A stretch of DNA of 64,000 bases from Pseudanabaena sp. M085S1SP2A07QC (GCA_020404895.1 JADBWK010000057.1:1-64000), one strand, 5' to 3'; counted from the stretch's first letter, positions 35,407 to 44,826 are shown. The notes: generated by a model not told the origin, from the letters alone. Translations and numbers: made by a program.

Positions 35407-38292
35407 CTAAACAGATGCTTTAGCCCTTGGATATTCAGCTAACACTTGCTTGAGATATTTGCCAGTATAGGATTTTTTGACCTTGGCGACCTGCTCAGGT
35501 GTACCCTCAGCGACAATCTCACCACCGCGATCGCCTCCCTCTGGTCCCAGATCAATCACCCAGTCGGCACAACGAATCACATCGAGATTATGCTCGATCG
35601 CAATAATGCTATTACCCTTATCAACAAGGCGCTGCATCACGTCTAGGAGTTTATGTACATCGTAAAAGCTTAAACCTGTAGTCGGTTCATCGATGAGATA
35701 GAGAGTTTTACCTGTAGCTCGTCGCGCTAGTTCTGTGGCTAACTTCACCCGTTGGGCTTCACCACCTGAGAGGGTGGGCGCAGACTGACCGAGACGCACA
35801 TAGCCTAAACCCACATCTACCAGCATTCCTAATTTGGCATGAGCAGAAGGAATATTCTCAAAGAAATGCATTGCTTCTTCGATGGTCATATCTAGCACAT
35901 CGGCGATCGTCTTCTCTTTGTACTTCACTTGCAGCGTTTCACGGTTATATCTTGCGCCTTTGCAAACATCGCACTGCACATAGACATCGGGCAGGAAATT
36001 CATGGAAATAACATTCACACCCTGTCCAGAGCAAGCTTCGCAACGCCCGCCCTTAACGTTAAAAGAGAACTGCCCTGCTTTATAACCTCTTGTTTTCGCC
36101 GCTGTCGTCAAAGCAAAGGTTTCGCGAATGACATCAAATAAGCCTGTATAAGTTGCAGGATTGGAACGCGGTGTACGTCCGATAGGAGATTGATCGATGA
36201 CGATGAATTTGTCCAGAGATTGGAGTCCCTTAATTTCATCAATGCCCTTAGGCGCTGGCACTTTGCGTGAGAAATGATGATCTAGAGAATTATGGAGCAG
36301 GTCATTAATGAGCGTGGATTTGCCTGAACCTGATATACCTGTGACACAAACTAGCTTGCCAAGTGGAAGTGTGACATTGACATGCTTCAGATTATTGAGA
36401 TAGGCATTACAAATCTCTAAATATTTGCCATTACCTACGCGACGCTCTGCGGGCGTGTGAATCAGCTTTTGTTTAGATAGATAAGCACCTGTGAGGGAGT
36501 CAGGATGCTGCTCAATATCTTTGACAGTTCCCTGCGCGACGATCGTACCGCCATGTACTCCTGCCCCTGGCCCAATGTCTACGAGATAGTCCGCAGCGCG
36601 AATTGTTTCTTCGTCATGTTCGACCACGATCAGTGTATTACCGAGATCGCGCAGTTTGGTTAATGTGGCTAGTAGCCGCGAGTTATCACGTTGATGCAGT
36701 CCTATGCTCGGCTCGTCAAGAACATAGAGAACGCCCGTCAAACCAGAACCAATTTGGGTAGCAAGGCGAATACGCTGCGCTTCGCCGCCAGAGAGAGACA
36801 TGGTAGAGCGATCGAGGGTCAGATAATCTAAACCCACATCTAAAAGGAATTGCAGTCTGGCTTCGATTTCTTGTAACACCCGATCGCCTATTTGGCGAGT
36901 TCGCTCATCAAGGTCGAGATTTTTGAGGCGATCGCGACAAGTCCCAATCGGCACTGACACAAAATCGTTAATGTTATACCCACCAATCCGAACTGCCAGA
37001 GATTCTGGTTTTAGCCTTGTTCCTTCGCAAGTCGAGCAAGACTCTTCGATCAGATAGTTCTCTAACTTCTGCTTTTGTGATTCTCCTGCTTCTTTATATT
37101 GCTGTTCGAGAATGGCGATCGCACCCTCATAGCGTTTGTAATATCCCTCACTGCGATCGCGATAGAGCGAGTCTGGCTTAATTAAAATCTTCTCTGTAGT
37201 GCCATGCAGAATAATATCAATCTGTGACTGGGTAAGTTTTTCCCAAGGTGCAGTAATCTCAAAGCCTGCATATTCGCCAACACTGGATAACAGTGAAATA
37301 TAATAGGTATGGGTTTTATCTGCCCAAGGGGCGATCGCAGCATAAACTGGTAAAGACGCATCGGGAACTAGCAACTCAGGACTAAAGGTTTTAATACTTC
37401 CCAAACCATGACAAGTGGGACAAGCGCCATAGGGAGAGTTAAAGGAGAACATGCGCGGTGATAGTTCTTCCATTACCGCGCCATGTTCAGGACAGGCAAA
37501 GTTTTCTGAGAAAGTTAGAATATTATTCTTGCTCCCCTCGCCCTCTGGGAGAGGGGCTGGGGGTGAGGGCTGCAAAATCTCCACCATCGCAATCCCTTCT
37601 GCACGTTTCAAACAAGTTGCAAGGGAATCAGTCAAACGTTCTTGAATATCATTTTTGCGAACTAGACGATCAACCACAATTTCAATATCATGCAGTTTGT
37701 TTTTATCTAATTCGATATTGTCACTAAGTTCTCGAACCTCTCCATCTACCCGCACCCGCGCAAAACCTTCACTGGCTAGGGTGGATAATAATTTCTTGTG
37801 AGTTCCCTTTTTGCCACGAATTACGGGTGCTAACAATTGAAACTTAGTGCGATCGCTAAGATCCATAATCGAATCCACCATGCGATCAATCGTCTGGGGT
37901 GCAATATTGCGATCGCAAATCGGGCAATGTGGAGAACCTGCGCGACCGAATAATAGCCGCAAATAATCATAAATCTCGGTGACCGTACCAACTGTTGAGC
38001 GTGGATTATGGGAAGTTGATTTTTGGTCAATGGAAATCGCAGGACTCAAGCCCTCGATGTATTCCACATCTGGCTTATCAACCTGTCCCAAAAACTGACG
38101 AGCATAGGCGCTCAAGGACTCGACATAACGGCGCTGACCTTCAGCAAAAATGGTGTCAAAGGCTAGGGATGACTTACCAGAGCCAGACACTCCTGTAAAC
38201 ACGATCAGGCGATCGCGGGGAATCGTCAGGTCAACATTCTTGAGATTGTGCTGTCTAGCACCTCTAACGTGGATATGGGTATGGTCTGGCAT
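35407..38292 (-). CDS. uvrA: Excinuclease ABC subunit UvrA
   Basis: A 961-residue UvrA, the damage-sensing ATPase of nucleotide-excision repair. There are two ABC modules (P-loops GVSGSGKSSL and GISGSGKSTL; signatures LSGGEAQRIRL and LSGGEAQRVKL). The zinc-binding regions are CPICD (first), FACPEHGAVMEEL...CPTC, and CEACSGQGV...CDVCKG. Odd feature: residues about 242-255 (QPSPPAPLPEGEGS) are encoded by a dispersed palindromic repeat at 37530-37570, inserted in frame between MVEIL and the NILTFSENFACP region. The rest is normal, so the protein is probably functional. Confidence 0.95.
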   Translation of the reverse strand: MPDHTHIHVRGARQHNLKNVDLTIPRDRLIVFTGVSGSGKSSLAFDTIFAEGQRRYVESLSAYARQFLGQVDKPDVEYIEGLSPAISIDQKSTSHNPRSTVGTVTEIYDYLRLLFGRAGSPHCPICDRNIAPQTIDRMVDSIMDLSDRTKFQLLAPVIRGKKGTHKKLLSTLASEGFARVRVDGEVRELSDNIELDKNKLHDIEIVVDRLVRKNDIQERLTDSLATCLKRAEGIAMVEILQPSPPAPLPEGEGSKNNILTFSENFACPEHGAVMEELSPRMFSFNSPYGACPTCHGLGSIKTFSPELLVPDASLPVYAAIAPWADKTHTYYISLLSSVGEYAGFEITAPWEKLTQSQIDIILHGTTEKILIKPDSLYRDRSEGYYKRYEGAIAILEQQYKEAGESQKQKLENYLIEESCSTCEGTRLKPESLAVRIGGYNINDFVSVPIGTCRDRLKNLDLDERTRQIGDRVLQEIEARLQFLLDVGLDYLTLDRSTMSLSGGEAQRIRLATQIGSGLTGVLYVLDEPSIGLHQRDNSRLLATLTKLRDLGNTLIVVEHDEETIRAADYLVDIGPGAGVHGGTIVAQGTVKDIEQHPDSLTGAYLSKQKLIHTPAERRVGNGKYLEICNAYLNNLKHVNVTLPLGKLVCVTGISGSGKSTLINDLLHNSLDHHFSRKVPAPKGIDEIKGLQSLDKFIVIDQSPIGRTPRSNPATYTGLFDVIRETFALTTAAKTRGYKAGQFSFNVKGGRCEACSGQGVNVISMNFLPDVYVQCDVCKGARYNRETLQVKYKEKTIADVLDMTIEEAMHFFENIPSAHAKLGMLVDVGLGYVRLGQSAPTLSGGEAQRVKLATELARRATGKTLYLIDEPTTGLSFYDVHKLLDVMQRLVDKGNSIIAIEHNLDVIRCADWVIDLGPEGGDRGGEIVAEGTPEQVAKVKKSYTGKYLKQVLAEYPRAKASV
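37530..37570. repeat. CCCTCACCCCCAGCCCC repeat inside uvrA
   Basis: GCTCCCCTCGCCCTC / GAGAGGGGCTGGGGGTGAGGGC is the same family as 4028-4112 and 30651-30752. It is translated as part of UvrA. Confidence 0.75.
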
Positions 38293-38374
38293 TCGATCGC
38301 GATTTATGCTTTATTCTGGCGTAAAGATTTGTTACTAGTGTATGCGATCGCTGGGAGATTTGTGGTGTTTGTAG

Positions 38375-38731
38375 TTATTCTGGCTTCTTGGGAAACACAC
38401 ATTTTACGGTAATTTTTAGATTGGAGCTTGCACCGCCTGATGCGATGAAGGGTACTCCTGCTTTGGCATCGAGGCTCACGCCAAACTCTAGGGTGACTTC
38501 GCTAACTTCGGCACTTCCTAAATTGCGAAAGGCGTTGAGGGTGTTGACGGTGTAGCCACGCACGAGGCTTTGCATGGCATGAAAACTTTGAATTGCTTTT
38601 TCTTTGGCGGCATTTTGCGCTTTATCACCGACAAGTAAATCACGGTCGTGAGAGACGAAATTTGCAGTTCCTTCGACTTGAAAATAAATGATGCTGCCGT
38701 CTTCGAGTTCGGTGGGGATGAGTTGGGGCAT
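38375..38731 (-). CDS. Trypco1 (trypsin-co-occurring domain)-like protein
   Basis: A 118-residue protein resembling the CU044_2847/Trypco1 family: LEDGSIIYFQVEG at the N-terminus, VSEVTLEFGVSLDAKAGVPFIASG and NLKITVKCVF at the C-terminus. Such proteins are often encoded beside trypsin-like proteases and STAND NTPases and are thought to be part of conflict systems. Here no protease is adjacent; the nearest trypsin-like gene is 20 kb away. The family call is from memory of motif shape. Confidence 0.65.
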   Translation of the reverse strand: MPQLIPTELEDGSIIYFQVEGTANFVSHDRDLLVGDKAQNAAKEKAIQSFHAMQSLVRGYTVNTLNAFRNLGSAEVSEVTLEFGVSLDAKAGVPFIASGGASSNLKITVKCVFPKKPE

Positions 38732-38780
38732 GGTTTCTCTCTCAGGTGAAGGGATTTATGATATGCGACTGAGGTTGATT

Positions 38781-38885
38781 TTATTCGCTCAGTGCATCTA
38801 ATTTATCCAGAAGTTTTAAGCCTTCTTTGGGATTTTTTAGTCTAAGGTGTTTGTCATCTGGTAGGCGAATGGTTAAGATTGTCAT
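38781..38885 (-). CDS. Short ribbon-helix-helix antitoxin remnant
   Basis: A 34-residue frame starting MTILTIRLPDDKHLRLK, an RHH antitoxin N-terminus, then NPKEGLKLLDKLDALSE and a stop. Whole antitoxins of this kind are about 70-80 residues, so it looks internally deleted. It shares the region with an intact RHH/PIN pair just upstream. Confidence 0.45.
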   Translation of the reverse strand: MTILTIRLPDDKHLRLKNPKEGLKLLDKLDALSE

Positions 38886-38898
38886 GAGTCACTCCTAA

Positions 38899-39234
38899 TT
38901 ACCTTTTTACTTTTTCCTTGCTTTGGAGTCGTTGCTGAAATTGGGCAATGATTTCAGGGGTTAGTTCTTCTTCTGGTTGAACGGTTTCTCGTTCTGATAA
39001 TGCTATTTCTATTTCAGTGGGAGATGACTTTCCTAGCTTTTGCAAAAGATTAGTGAAGTCTGATTGTTGTTGGTTAGTTTCTTGTTGGGGAAGTGGTTGA
39101 ACGATGTAATTTGTCGATGATTGACGGGTTAGGGCATAGACGATGTATTGATTTAAAGAGACTCCTTCGCTCTCTGCTAAATGGATTAGTTGGTGGTGTA
39201 ATGTATCTGGTAAGCGTAGGGTTAATCGGCTCAT
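38899..39234 (-). CDS. RHH (HicB-type) antitoxin of PIN module
   Basis: A 111-residue protein whose N-terminus SRLTLRLPDTLHHQLIHLAESEGVSLNQYIVYALTR is a classic ribbon-helix-helix DNA-binding domain as in HicB/Arc-type antitoxins. The C-terminus is Gln/Glu-rich. It starts two bases after the stop of the PIN gene, with the toxin first, an inverted order compared with most vapBC. Confidence 0.78.
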   Translation of the reverse strand: MSRLTLRLPDTLHHQLIHLAESEGVSLNQYIVYALTRQSSTNYIVQPLPQQETNQQQSDFTNLLQKLGKSSPTEIEIALSERETVQPEEELTPEIIAQFQQRLQSKEKVKR

Positions 39235-39236
39235 GG

Positions 39237-39671
39237 CTAAGTTCCTATTGATGCTAGTTTGGTAATTAGTTGTGCTGGAGTCATTACTTTCAAGCCTAGA
39301 GACTCCTTAGCGTTTTGAAAGTCACGCAGATTGGAAGTGATGACTGTTGCGCTTGCGTTCATGGCACAATCAATCACAAGATCGTCTCCTGCGTCTGGGG
39401 AGGCTGGTCGCCAAGAGTAGTAAATGATTGTAAATCGACATTGGTTAAGCAATGTACCAAGTACGGGCTGAAGCTTTTGCCAACGAGGTTTAGAGATTTT
39501 GCGAGAGAGGACATCTTCGTATTCATAGGCGAGGGCATTGGAAACACAGACTTCAAGTAATCCTGCTAACCATGCATCAATAATGAGTCCAGAAGCGCCG
39601 CCTTGTTTTGTTAAGCCTTCAAACAGGACGTTGGTATCAATGACAATGGGAAACGAAGATATGACTGTCAT
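39237..39671 (-). CDS. PIN-domain toxin (COG2402-like)
   Basis: A 144-residue PIN domain: PIVIDTNVLFEGLTK with the first Asp, SPDAGDDLVIDCAMNASATVITSNLRDF with the later acidic cluster. Likely the toxin for the RHH protein downstream. Confidence 0.8.
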   Translation of the reverse strand: MTVISSFPIVIDTNVLFEGLTKQGGASGLIIDAWLAGLLEVCVSNALAYEYEDVLSRKISKPRWQKLQPVLGTLLNQCRFTIIYYSWRPASPDAGDDLVIDCAMNASATVITSNLRDFQNAKESLGLKVMTPAQLITKLASIGT

Positions 39672-39755
39672 GACACTACTATAGCACCATATACGATGTC
39701 ACAATCCAAATTGCCATGAATCACTCCTGATAATTTGCTCTGGTTAGAGAAGAGT

Positions 39756-39840
39756 TTACAATTTTTCCTCAAATATGGCTTCTAGATTCCGATCGCCTTT
39801 AATCACGCGCATAATTTCTATGTTTTTAGGTTCTGTGAAG
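39756..39840 (-). pseudogene. ParE toxin C-terminal remnant
   Basis: After the ParD stop, a different frame reads EPKNIEIMRVIKGDRNLEAIFEE then KL and a stop, resembling the last strand and helix of ParE toxins. The first three quarters of the toxin gene are gone. A deletion fused this tail to the 3' end of parD. Confidence 0.5.
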
Positions 39841-40074
39841 TCTTGCTCTTAGCTGATTAATAGCTGTTTCACCATCAAGCCCTTCACCGCGATCGAGTTC
39901 GGCGGCGGCTATGTCGATTTTGTTGCGGAGTTCTTCGACCCAGCGATCGTAATGGTTGCGTTTTTCTAAAAGTTGCAAGGCTTCGGCGATTACTTCAGTG
40001 GCGTTGGTATAGCGTCCTGTGGCAAGCTGGTTTTGAATAAATTGCTCTTGTTCAGGTTGGAGGGTGATAGGCAT
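39826..40074 (-). CDS. parD: ParD-family antitoxin, orphan
   Basis: An 82-residue ParD/CC2985-type antitoxin: LQPEQEQFIQNQLATGRYTNATEVIAEALQLLEKR is the RHH domain and the rest an acidic helix. Its toxin partner is only a remnant. The last residues (ARLHRT) may come from the deletion join. Confidence 0.8.
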   Translation of the reverse strand: MPITLQPEQEQFIQNQLATGRYTNATEVIAEALQLLEKRNHYDRWVEELRNKIDIAAAELDRGEGLDGETAINQLRARLHRT

Positions 40075-40490
40075 AGGTTAATTGATACGATTGTTATATC
40101 GATTATATCTTTATCTCTAGTGTTGGGCTTAGTAAACATGCGTAGGGGCATAGCATTCCCGCAATAATTTCTAAATTCTCAGGTTCCCTTGGTTTGGGAA
40201 TGCTAGGCTCCAACACCTGACAACGCTGGGACAAGTGAAAGCGAAGAGGGTTTTGCATTTGCAAATGGAGGTTTATGTGGGGTGTTGGAGAATGGTGGCG
40301 CAAATGCAAAACCCCTACAAATTTTTTCCTTTTACCTTTTTACTTTTTCCTTGGAGCTATGCCACACATCTGTCTATCCTCATCACTGGCGTTGGGGTTA
40401 TTAACGAGATAGTTGTGGAGCCACGCGCAACCCTTCGCCATCAGGTCATCAAGATTTAAATTCCACAAGATTACGATTTTTGTTATGAGA
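40075..40490. repeat. Repeat-rich gene-free stretch
   Basis: Contains a 'GTAGGGGCATAGCATTCCC' repeat with a partly inverted partner (GGGAATGCTAGGCTCC) near 40141-40215, GTTTTGCATTTGCAAA with GCAAATGCAAAACCC arms near 40251-40310. Related GGGGCGTAGCATTA copies occur at 59074 and 59281. No gene was supported. Confidence 0.45.
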
Positions 40491-42899
40491 TTATTTACTC
40501 CTCAATTCGCGAACACGCTCTACAGTCCAAATAATATCTATTTTGCTGTACGGATATGCTGCAATCTGTATTACAAATGGCTTCTTAATAGATAAATCAG
40601 TATCATTGAAAGGTTCAATACTTCTTATCTGAATCCCTGCACGGAGCATTATGTATGCAACTGCCTTAACATCTTCTAGATTTACATTCTTCCCATAGCG
40701 AATGCCATTGATTGGCATATCAGTACTAGATTTGATTAGTGATAGTTTAAAGCCAAGATCCTTTAGTGCTTTCTCAAAGATACTTCTATCGTAGTCATTG
40801 GCTTTATAGTAGTATTCGACGATAACTGCATTAGATAAAGGATACTCCAAATTATTAGGGACATTAGGGATGTTATTAGGTGTTCTCCTTGTATACTGAG
40901 CTTTAAGCAAGTTATTAGCTTGTCTATTCTGCTCAAGAGTCTGAGATACTGGTGATAGTAATTCTTTAATCTTATTATCAGCCCATCCGCTTGCCTTTAA
41001 TTGTTCTGTAAGACGCTCTATTAGTATTTTATTGTCGTTAGTTATAGTTAAGATCTTATTATTTGCAGCTTGAATCTTTTGTTCATTTTCTTGAATAGTC
41101 TTTGTTAGATTTTCCTTGGCAGACTTTAACTCTTCCTCTATAGTTTTTAACTTTAGTTTTTCATCTTCAACACCCCTACGAGCTTTTTGTTGCTCTAGTC
41201 TTGCCTGTTCTACCTGAATTTCAGCTTGCGCTCTTTTTGCCAGTGCTGCTTCTATTTTTTCTTTGGATGTCAAATCTACATTTTTTAGCTCTGCCTCTGC
41301 AACTTCTAGATCTTGTTTTGCGGCTTCAAATTTCTGATCTGCTGATTTTTTTTCTATGTCTGACTTTTTCTGGATATCATCAGCTTTTTTTAGTGCCAAA
41401 CTGACAGCTAGATCTGCCTTTTGAGATCTATCCTGTGCTTTTTCCTCTATTTTCTTAGCGGATACCCAAGCCATTAGTGCAGCCAGAAGCGTTATAACCA
41501 AGATACCCGACCCCAAAAGTACTCGCCGATCAGCTTTTTGTTTCGCATCTCCCAAGATTCGAGCTTTTTCTTCCGCAATTTCTCTGGCTTGTAATTCGGA
41601 TGTAAACAAGAGATTACTCTCTGCCCTCTCAATCTCCCGACTTTCTCGCAAAAAACGATCATCATCATCACTAAGCCGTTTCCCTATCGCCCAACTTTCT
41701 GCTTGCTCAAGAGCCTGTCCACGCAACAAGAAACTCTGATTCTGTCCCTCCTCTGCATCCTGCCATTCCCGAAACGCCGATCCATAAAACTCTGGACGCA
41801 AATTCGCTAACTGACCCTCCACCCAAGCATTATTAAACACCGCCCCATAGATCGGATTATAGGAAATCAACCTCCCATCCCGTCGCACCACCAACCCCGT
41901 TAACCGCAAACGCGATCGCTCCTCACTGCGATCGTCATCCAACTCCCCATCCGCCAACACCTGCTGATAGCAACCCAACATCCGCCCCCGCAACTTCTCC
42001 TCCACACTCAGCACGCGATCCCTAATCGTCGTCAAATGTGGCGGCGCATCCTGCGACTCCCAATTCGTGACAATCCGCTCCTGCACCAAATTCTCAACCC
42101 AGCCCGCAATATTCTCAGGTGTTGTAATTCCTGCTAACTCCTTCTCCATCATTCCCAACAACCGTTGAATCAAAAACGGCTGCCCTCCCGTCCACTCCAC
42201 CGCCTCGGCTAGATAATCCTGCGGATTCGCCACCTTACTCGCCAACCCCTGCATCAATTGCCCTGCCTCCGTCAGCGTAAACCCCGCCATCTCCACCGCA
42301 TAGCCAATATTAAACGCCGAAGTATTATGACTCTGAATCAAATCCGTCGGTGTCGCCACCCCCAAAAACGAAAAAGTAAGGCGATTATACTCAGGCTTAG
42401 TCGGACGATCCTCAAAAAGCGATCGCACCAATCCAAAGAAATCATCCATCCCAAACTTGAGACTCAAGAGGCGATCTATCTCTTCCACAAAAATCACAAT
42501 CGGCGCATCAATCTCCTGCAACACCACTGTTTCAATAAACTCCGCAAAGCGCTGCACAGGCGACAGCAATTCCCGTTCCCTAATCCAACTCCGCAAATCA
42601 AACTTACTTTTTAAATCCAGATCCCCCACCAAACTCCGAATCGCGCTGGCATACCACTGCTCACAAGTCACCTCCACCCCAATCTTCTGCGGATCGATCG
42701 TCGCACACACAATCCCCTCCGCTTGCAACTTATGCGTCACCCGCACCCGCAAACTCGATTTCCCCATCTGCCGACAGTTAAACACATAGCAATATTTACG
42801 CTCCTTCAGTAACTCGTAATAATCGCGATCGCATTGACGATCGACATAACTAGGCGCATCCGCAGGGAGACTACCACCAACTTGATAATTAAAAGTCAT
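40491..42899 (-). CDS. AAA-like STAND ATPase with membrane segment and coiled coil
   Basis: An 802-residue protein. Residues 1 to about 400 are the cyanobacterial AAA-like (AAA_35) domain: FNCRQMGKSSLRVRV is Walker A (about 40-54) and APIVIFVEEIDRLL Walker B (about 132-145). About 455-480 (RVLLGSGILVITLLAALMAW) is a single membrane helix. About 485-650 is a long coiled coil (Lys/Glu/Gln-rich, with KKSDIEKKSADQKFEAAK). The last 120 residues are a globular domain (AVIVEYYYKANDYDRS, PINGIRYGKN, AYIMLRAGIQIRSIEPF). Most related proteins carry WD40 repeats after the ATPase instead. It ends the five-gene minus-strand cassette and overlaps the upstream Uma2 gene by one base. Confidence 0.8.
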   Translation of the reverse strand: MTFNYQVGGSLPADAPSYVDRQCDRDYYELLKERKYCYVFNCRQMGKSSLRVRVTHKLQAEGIVCATIDPQKIGVEVTCEQWYASAIRSLVGDLDLKSKFDLRSWIRERELLSPVQRFAEFIETVVLQEIDAPIVIFVEEIDRLLSLKFGMDDFFGLVRSLFEDRPTKPEYNRLTFSFLGVATPTDLIQSHNTSAFNIGYAVEMAGFTLTEAGQLMQGLASKVANPQDYLAEAVEWTGGQPFLIQRLLGMMEKELAGITTPENIAGWVENLVQERIVTNWESQDAPPHLTTIRDRVLSVEEKLRGRMLGCYQQVLADGELDDDRSEERSRLRLTGLVVRRDGRLISYNPIYGAVFNNAWVEGQLANLRPEFYGSAFREWQDAEEGQNQSFLLRGQALEQAESWAIGKRLSDDDDRFLRESREIERAESNLLFTSELQAREIAEEKARILGDAKQKADRRVLLGSGILVITLLAALMAWVSAKKIEEKAQDRSQKADLAVSLALKKADDIQKKSDIEKKSADQKFEAAKQDLEVAEAELKNVDLTSKEKIEAALAKRAQAEIQVEQARLEQQKARRGVEDEKLKLKTIEEELKSAKENLTKTIQENEQKIQAANNKILTITNDNKILIERLTEQLKASGWADNKIKELLSPVSQTLEQNRQANNLLKAQYTRRTPNNIPNVPNNLEYPLSNAVIVEYYYKANDYDRSIFEKALKDLGFKLSLIKSSTDMPINGIRYGKNVNLEDVKAVAYIMLRAGIQIRSIEPFNDTDLSIKKPFVIQIAAYPYSKIDIIWTVERVRELRSK

Positions 42900-43600
42900 T
42901 ATTCTAAGTCTCCATAGCGATCGCGATAGCGTTGCAATAGTACTTCAAGTTCTTGCTTTGCCTGTTCAGCTTGCAGTTTTGCTTGTTCAGCATCTAATTT
43001 AGCTTGCCGCTCTTGATTTACTTGTTCAGCAAGCTCAGAGGGAAAAGGTAACTTTTCGCCATTGTCCAAACGATGCAAGGCAATTTTTTTGTCCTCAATC
43101 GATAGCTGCAACCCTAAAACTAAACTCTGTCCAGCGATAATCGGCTCATATTCTTCACCCTTGAGGCGATAACCTTGCAATTGCTGCTCTAACCATTCAT
43201 TTTTCGGGTCAAATAGCCAATATTCCAGCACACCCATCTGAGCATAGAGATCGCGCTTAAAGCCAATATCCGTAATCTGCGTACTTTTGGAGGTAATTTC
43301 AAAAATTACCGCAGGTACTTGTCCCTCTTCCCAAATTTTATAATTGTCCCGACCGCCAGCCGCCACTTCAAAAATTACCATCACATCGGGAGCCACCCGC
43401 ATTCTCGGCAACCCTTGGGCATAGTAAAGATACTGATTGCCCAAAACCGTCGCTTGTCGGCCCGTTAGATATTGCCGCAGCATTTCTAAGAGTATGGCGA
43501 TCGCATAAAAATGGTCGTAGGTTTCTGCCACAGGTTCACCATCGCTAGAGGGATATTCGATTGGGTTGACTGGTTTAATCGCAGGTGCTGAAATTACCAT
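42899..43600 (-). CDS. Uma2-family nuclease with coiled-coil tail
   Basis: A 233-residue Uma2 protein. The core shows YPSSDGEPVAETYDHF, RVAPDVMVIFEVAAGG and PAVIFEITSKSTQ (PD-(D/E)xK type), and the tail (about 195-227: ELAEQVNQERQAKLDAEQAKLQAEQAKQEL) is a coiled coil. The ATPase next door also has a coiled coil, which would let them associate, but this is only an inference. One-base overlap with the ATPase gene. Confidence 0.83.
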   Translation of the reverse strand: MVISAPAIKPVNPIEYPSSDGEPVAETYDHFYAIAILLEMLRQYLTGRQATVLGNQYLYYAQGLPRMRVAPDVMVIFEVAAGGRDNYKIWEEGQVPAVIFEITSKSTQITDIGFKRDLYAQMGVLEYWLFDPKNEWLEQQLQGYRLKGEEYEPIIAGQSLVLGLQLSIEDKKIALHRLDNGEKLPFPSELAEQVNQERQAKLDAEQAKLQAEQAKQELEVLLQRYRDRYGDLE

Positions 43601-43605
43601 AGTTT

Positions 43606-44169
43606 TTATCCCAAGATATCGGTTACTGCAAATACTACATCGGGAAAAGCAATAGAGGCAATGCGATCGCCCCTTTGCAAAATCAACTCCTCGCTCCCTC
43701 TGTAAACTTCAAGGCAATCCTCATTAAGATTTACTAGCCATGTTTCGATAATTCCAGACTCAGCATAGAGTGGCACTTTAATGCGGCGATCAATTCCAAT
43801 AGTTGTATCGGAAACTTCAATTAGCCAATGGATATCCGATGCGGTGGGATGTCCAGAAATATAAAAATCATCTTGCCATTTGAGAATCGCGACATCAGGC
43901 TGCGGCTCTGAGTCATCGGATAGGCGAATAGGATCTTGAATACTCAGTAAAACTTTTTTGCCAAAGCGCGAACTGAGTAAATAGGTTAAACGCTTCACAC
44001 AAGCAGCATGACGGCGATTAATTGGGGACATGGTTACTAGCTCTCCATAAATTAATTCAAGGCGATCGCTCTCTGAGAAGATCCCTGCCTCATACATTTG
44101 GTGATATTGCTGCACATTAAAATGGTGTCTTTTTAGTTCGATGGTTTCGATAGTGGCACTGTTCATCAT
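43606..44169 (-). CDS. Uma2-family nuclease-like protein
   Basis: A 187-residue Uma2 protein lacking the coiled-coil tail: FNVQQYHQMYEAGIFSESDRLELIYGELVTMSP, PQPDVAILKWQDD and HWLIEVSDTTI. Five bases separate it from the next Uma2 gene. Confidence 0.83.
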   Translation of the reverse strand: MMNSATIETIELKRHHFNVQQYHQMYEAGIFSESDRLELIYGELVTMSPINRRHAACVKRLTYLLSSRFGKKVLLSIQDPIRLSDDSEPQPDVAILKWQDDFYISGHPTASDIHWLIEVSDTTIGIDRRIKVPLYAESGIIETWLVNLNEDCLEVYRGSEELILQRGDRIASIAFPDVVFAVTDILG

Positions 44170-44202
44170 GTTCTCCTGATTAAGATTGAGGTTTGGGAGT
44201 TT

Positions 44203-44823
44203 TCATATGGCTAATTGAGCAAGATGTTTCAAAATACTAACAACTGTATATAAGTCATTGCCACGCTTGATTGAGAATAGATCTGATTCGGCATATTTTA
44301 GGCTGTCTTGAAGCTGAAGTTTTAGAAAGATAAACTCGCTGCCATTTGTGACAAGTCCAAAAACAGGGCGATCAGGGTGGGGATTTGCCATCATGTAAGT
44401 TAAGGCTTGGGGAATGCCAACTTCTACAGAATAAGCCGCTCTCTTTGCCTCAATCACGACTACCCAAAAAGGCGGTTTAAATACCAAAACATCAATTCGT
44501 CCTTGAACAAGAATATCTTGATCTTGGGAGAGAATATTCACCACCTGCTCGGCTTTGAGATAGAAAGGATTGCGATAGAAACCTGCTAGTTTCAGAATCG
44601 GCGATAGCACCACCATTTTTACAAGCGGTTCCAATAGAGAATGTTTCGACAGGTGTAGATAATCTGCTTTGAGATCGTCAAGGCTTAAATGTTCGTTTTC
44701 AGTAAGTTTAGGTAAGTCATCGCACCATTCATCAAAAAAGTCTGCATCCCGTGACTGGGCAATCGCAAAAAGTTCCTCTAGCTTTGCCAAATCAATTTCT
44801 GATGCTTGTAAAGTTTTAGGCAT
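44203..44823 (-). CDS. PD-(D/E)xK restriction-type endonuclease domain protein
   Basis: A 206-residue protein resembling the N-terminal nuclease part of type I restriction subunit R and related single-domain proteins. The core is GRIDVLVFKPPFWVVVIEAKRA: Asp111 and Glu125-x-Lys127 form the D...ExK site; Gln139 in IPQALTYM completes the motif. No helicase or specificity part is present. It sits three bases after the CHAT-STAND gene, as the second cassette gene. Confidence 0.8.
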   Translation of the reverse strand: MPKTLQASEIDLAKLEELFAIAQSRDADFFDEWCDDLPKLTENEHLSLDDLKADYLHLSKHSLLEPLVKMVVLSPILKLAGFYRNPFYLKAEQVVNILSQDQDILVQGRIDVLVFKPPFWVVVIEAKRAAYSVEVGIPQALTYMMANPHPDRPVFGLVTNGSEFIFLKLQLQDSLKYAESDLFSIKRGNDLYTVVSILKHLAQLAI

Positions 44824-44826
44824 TGG

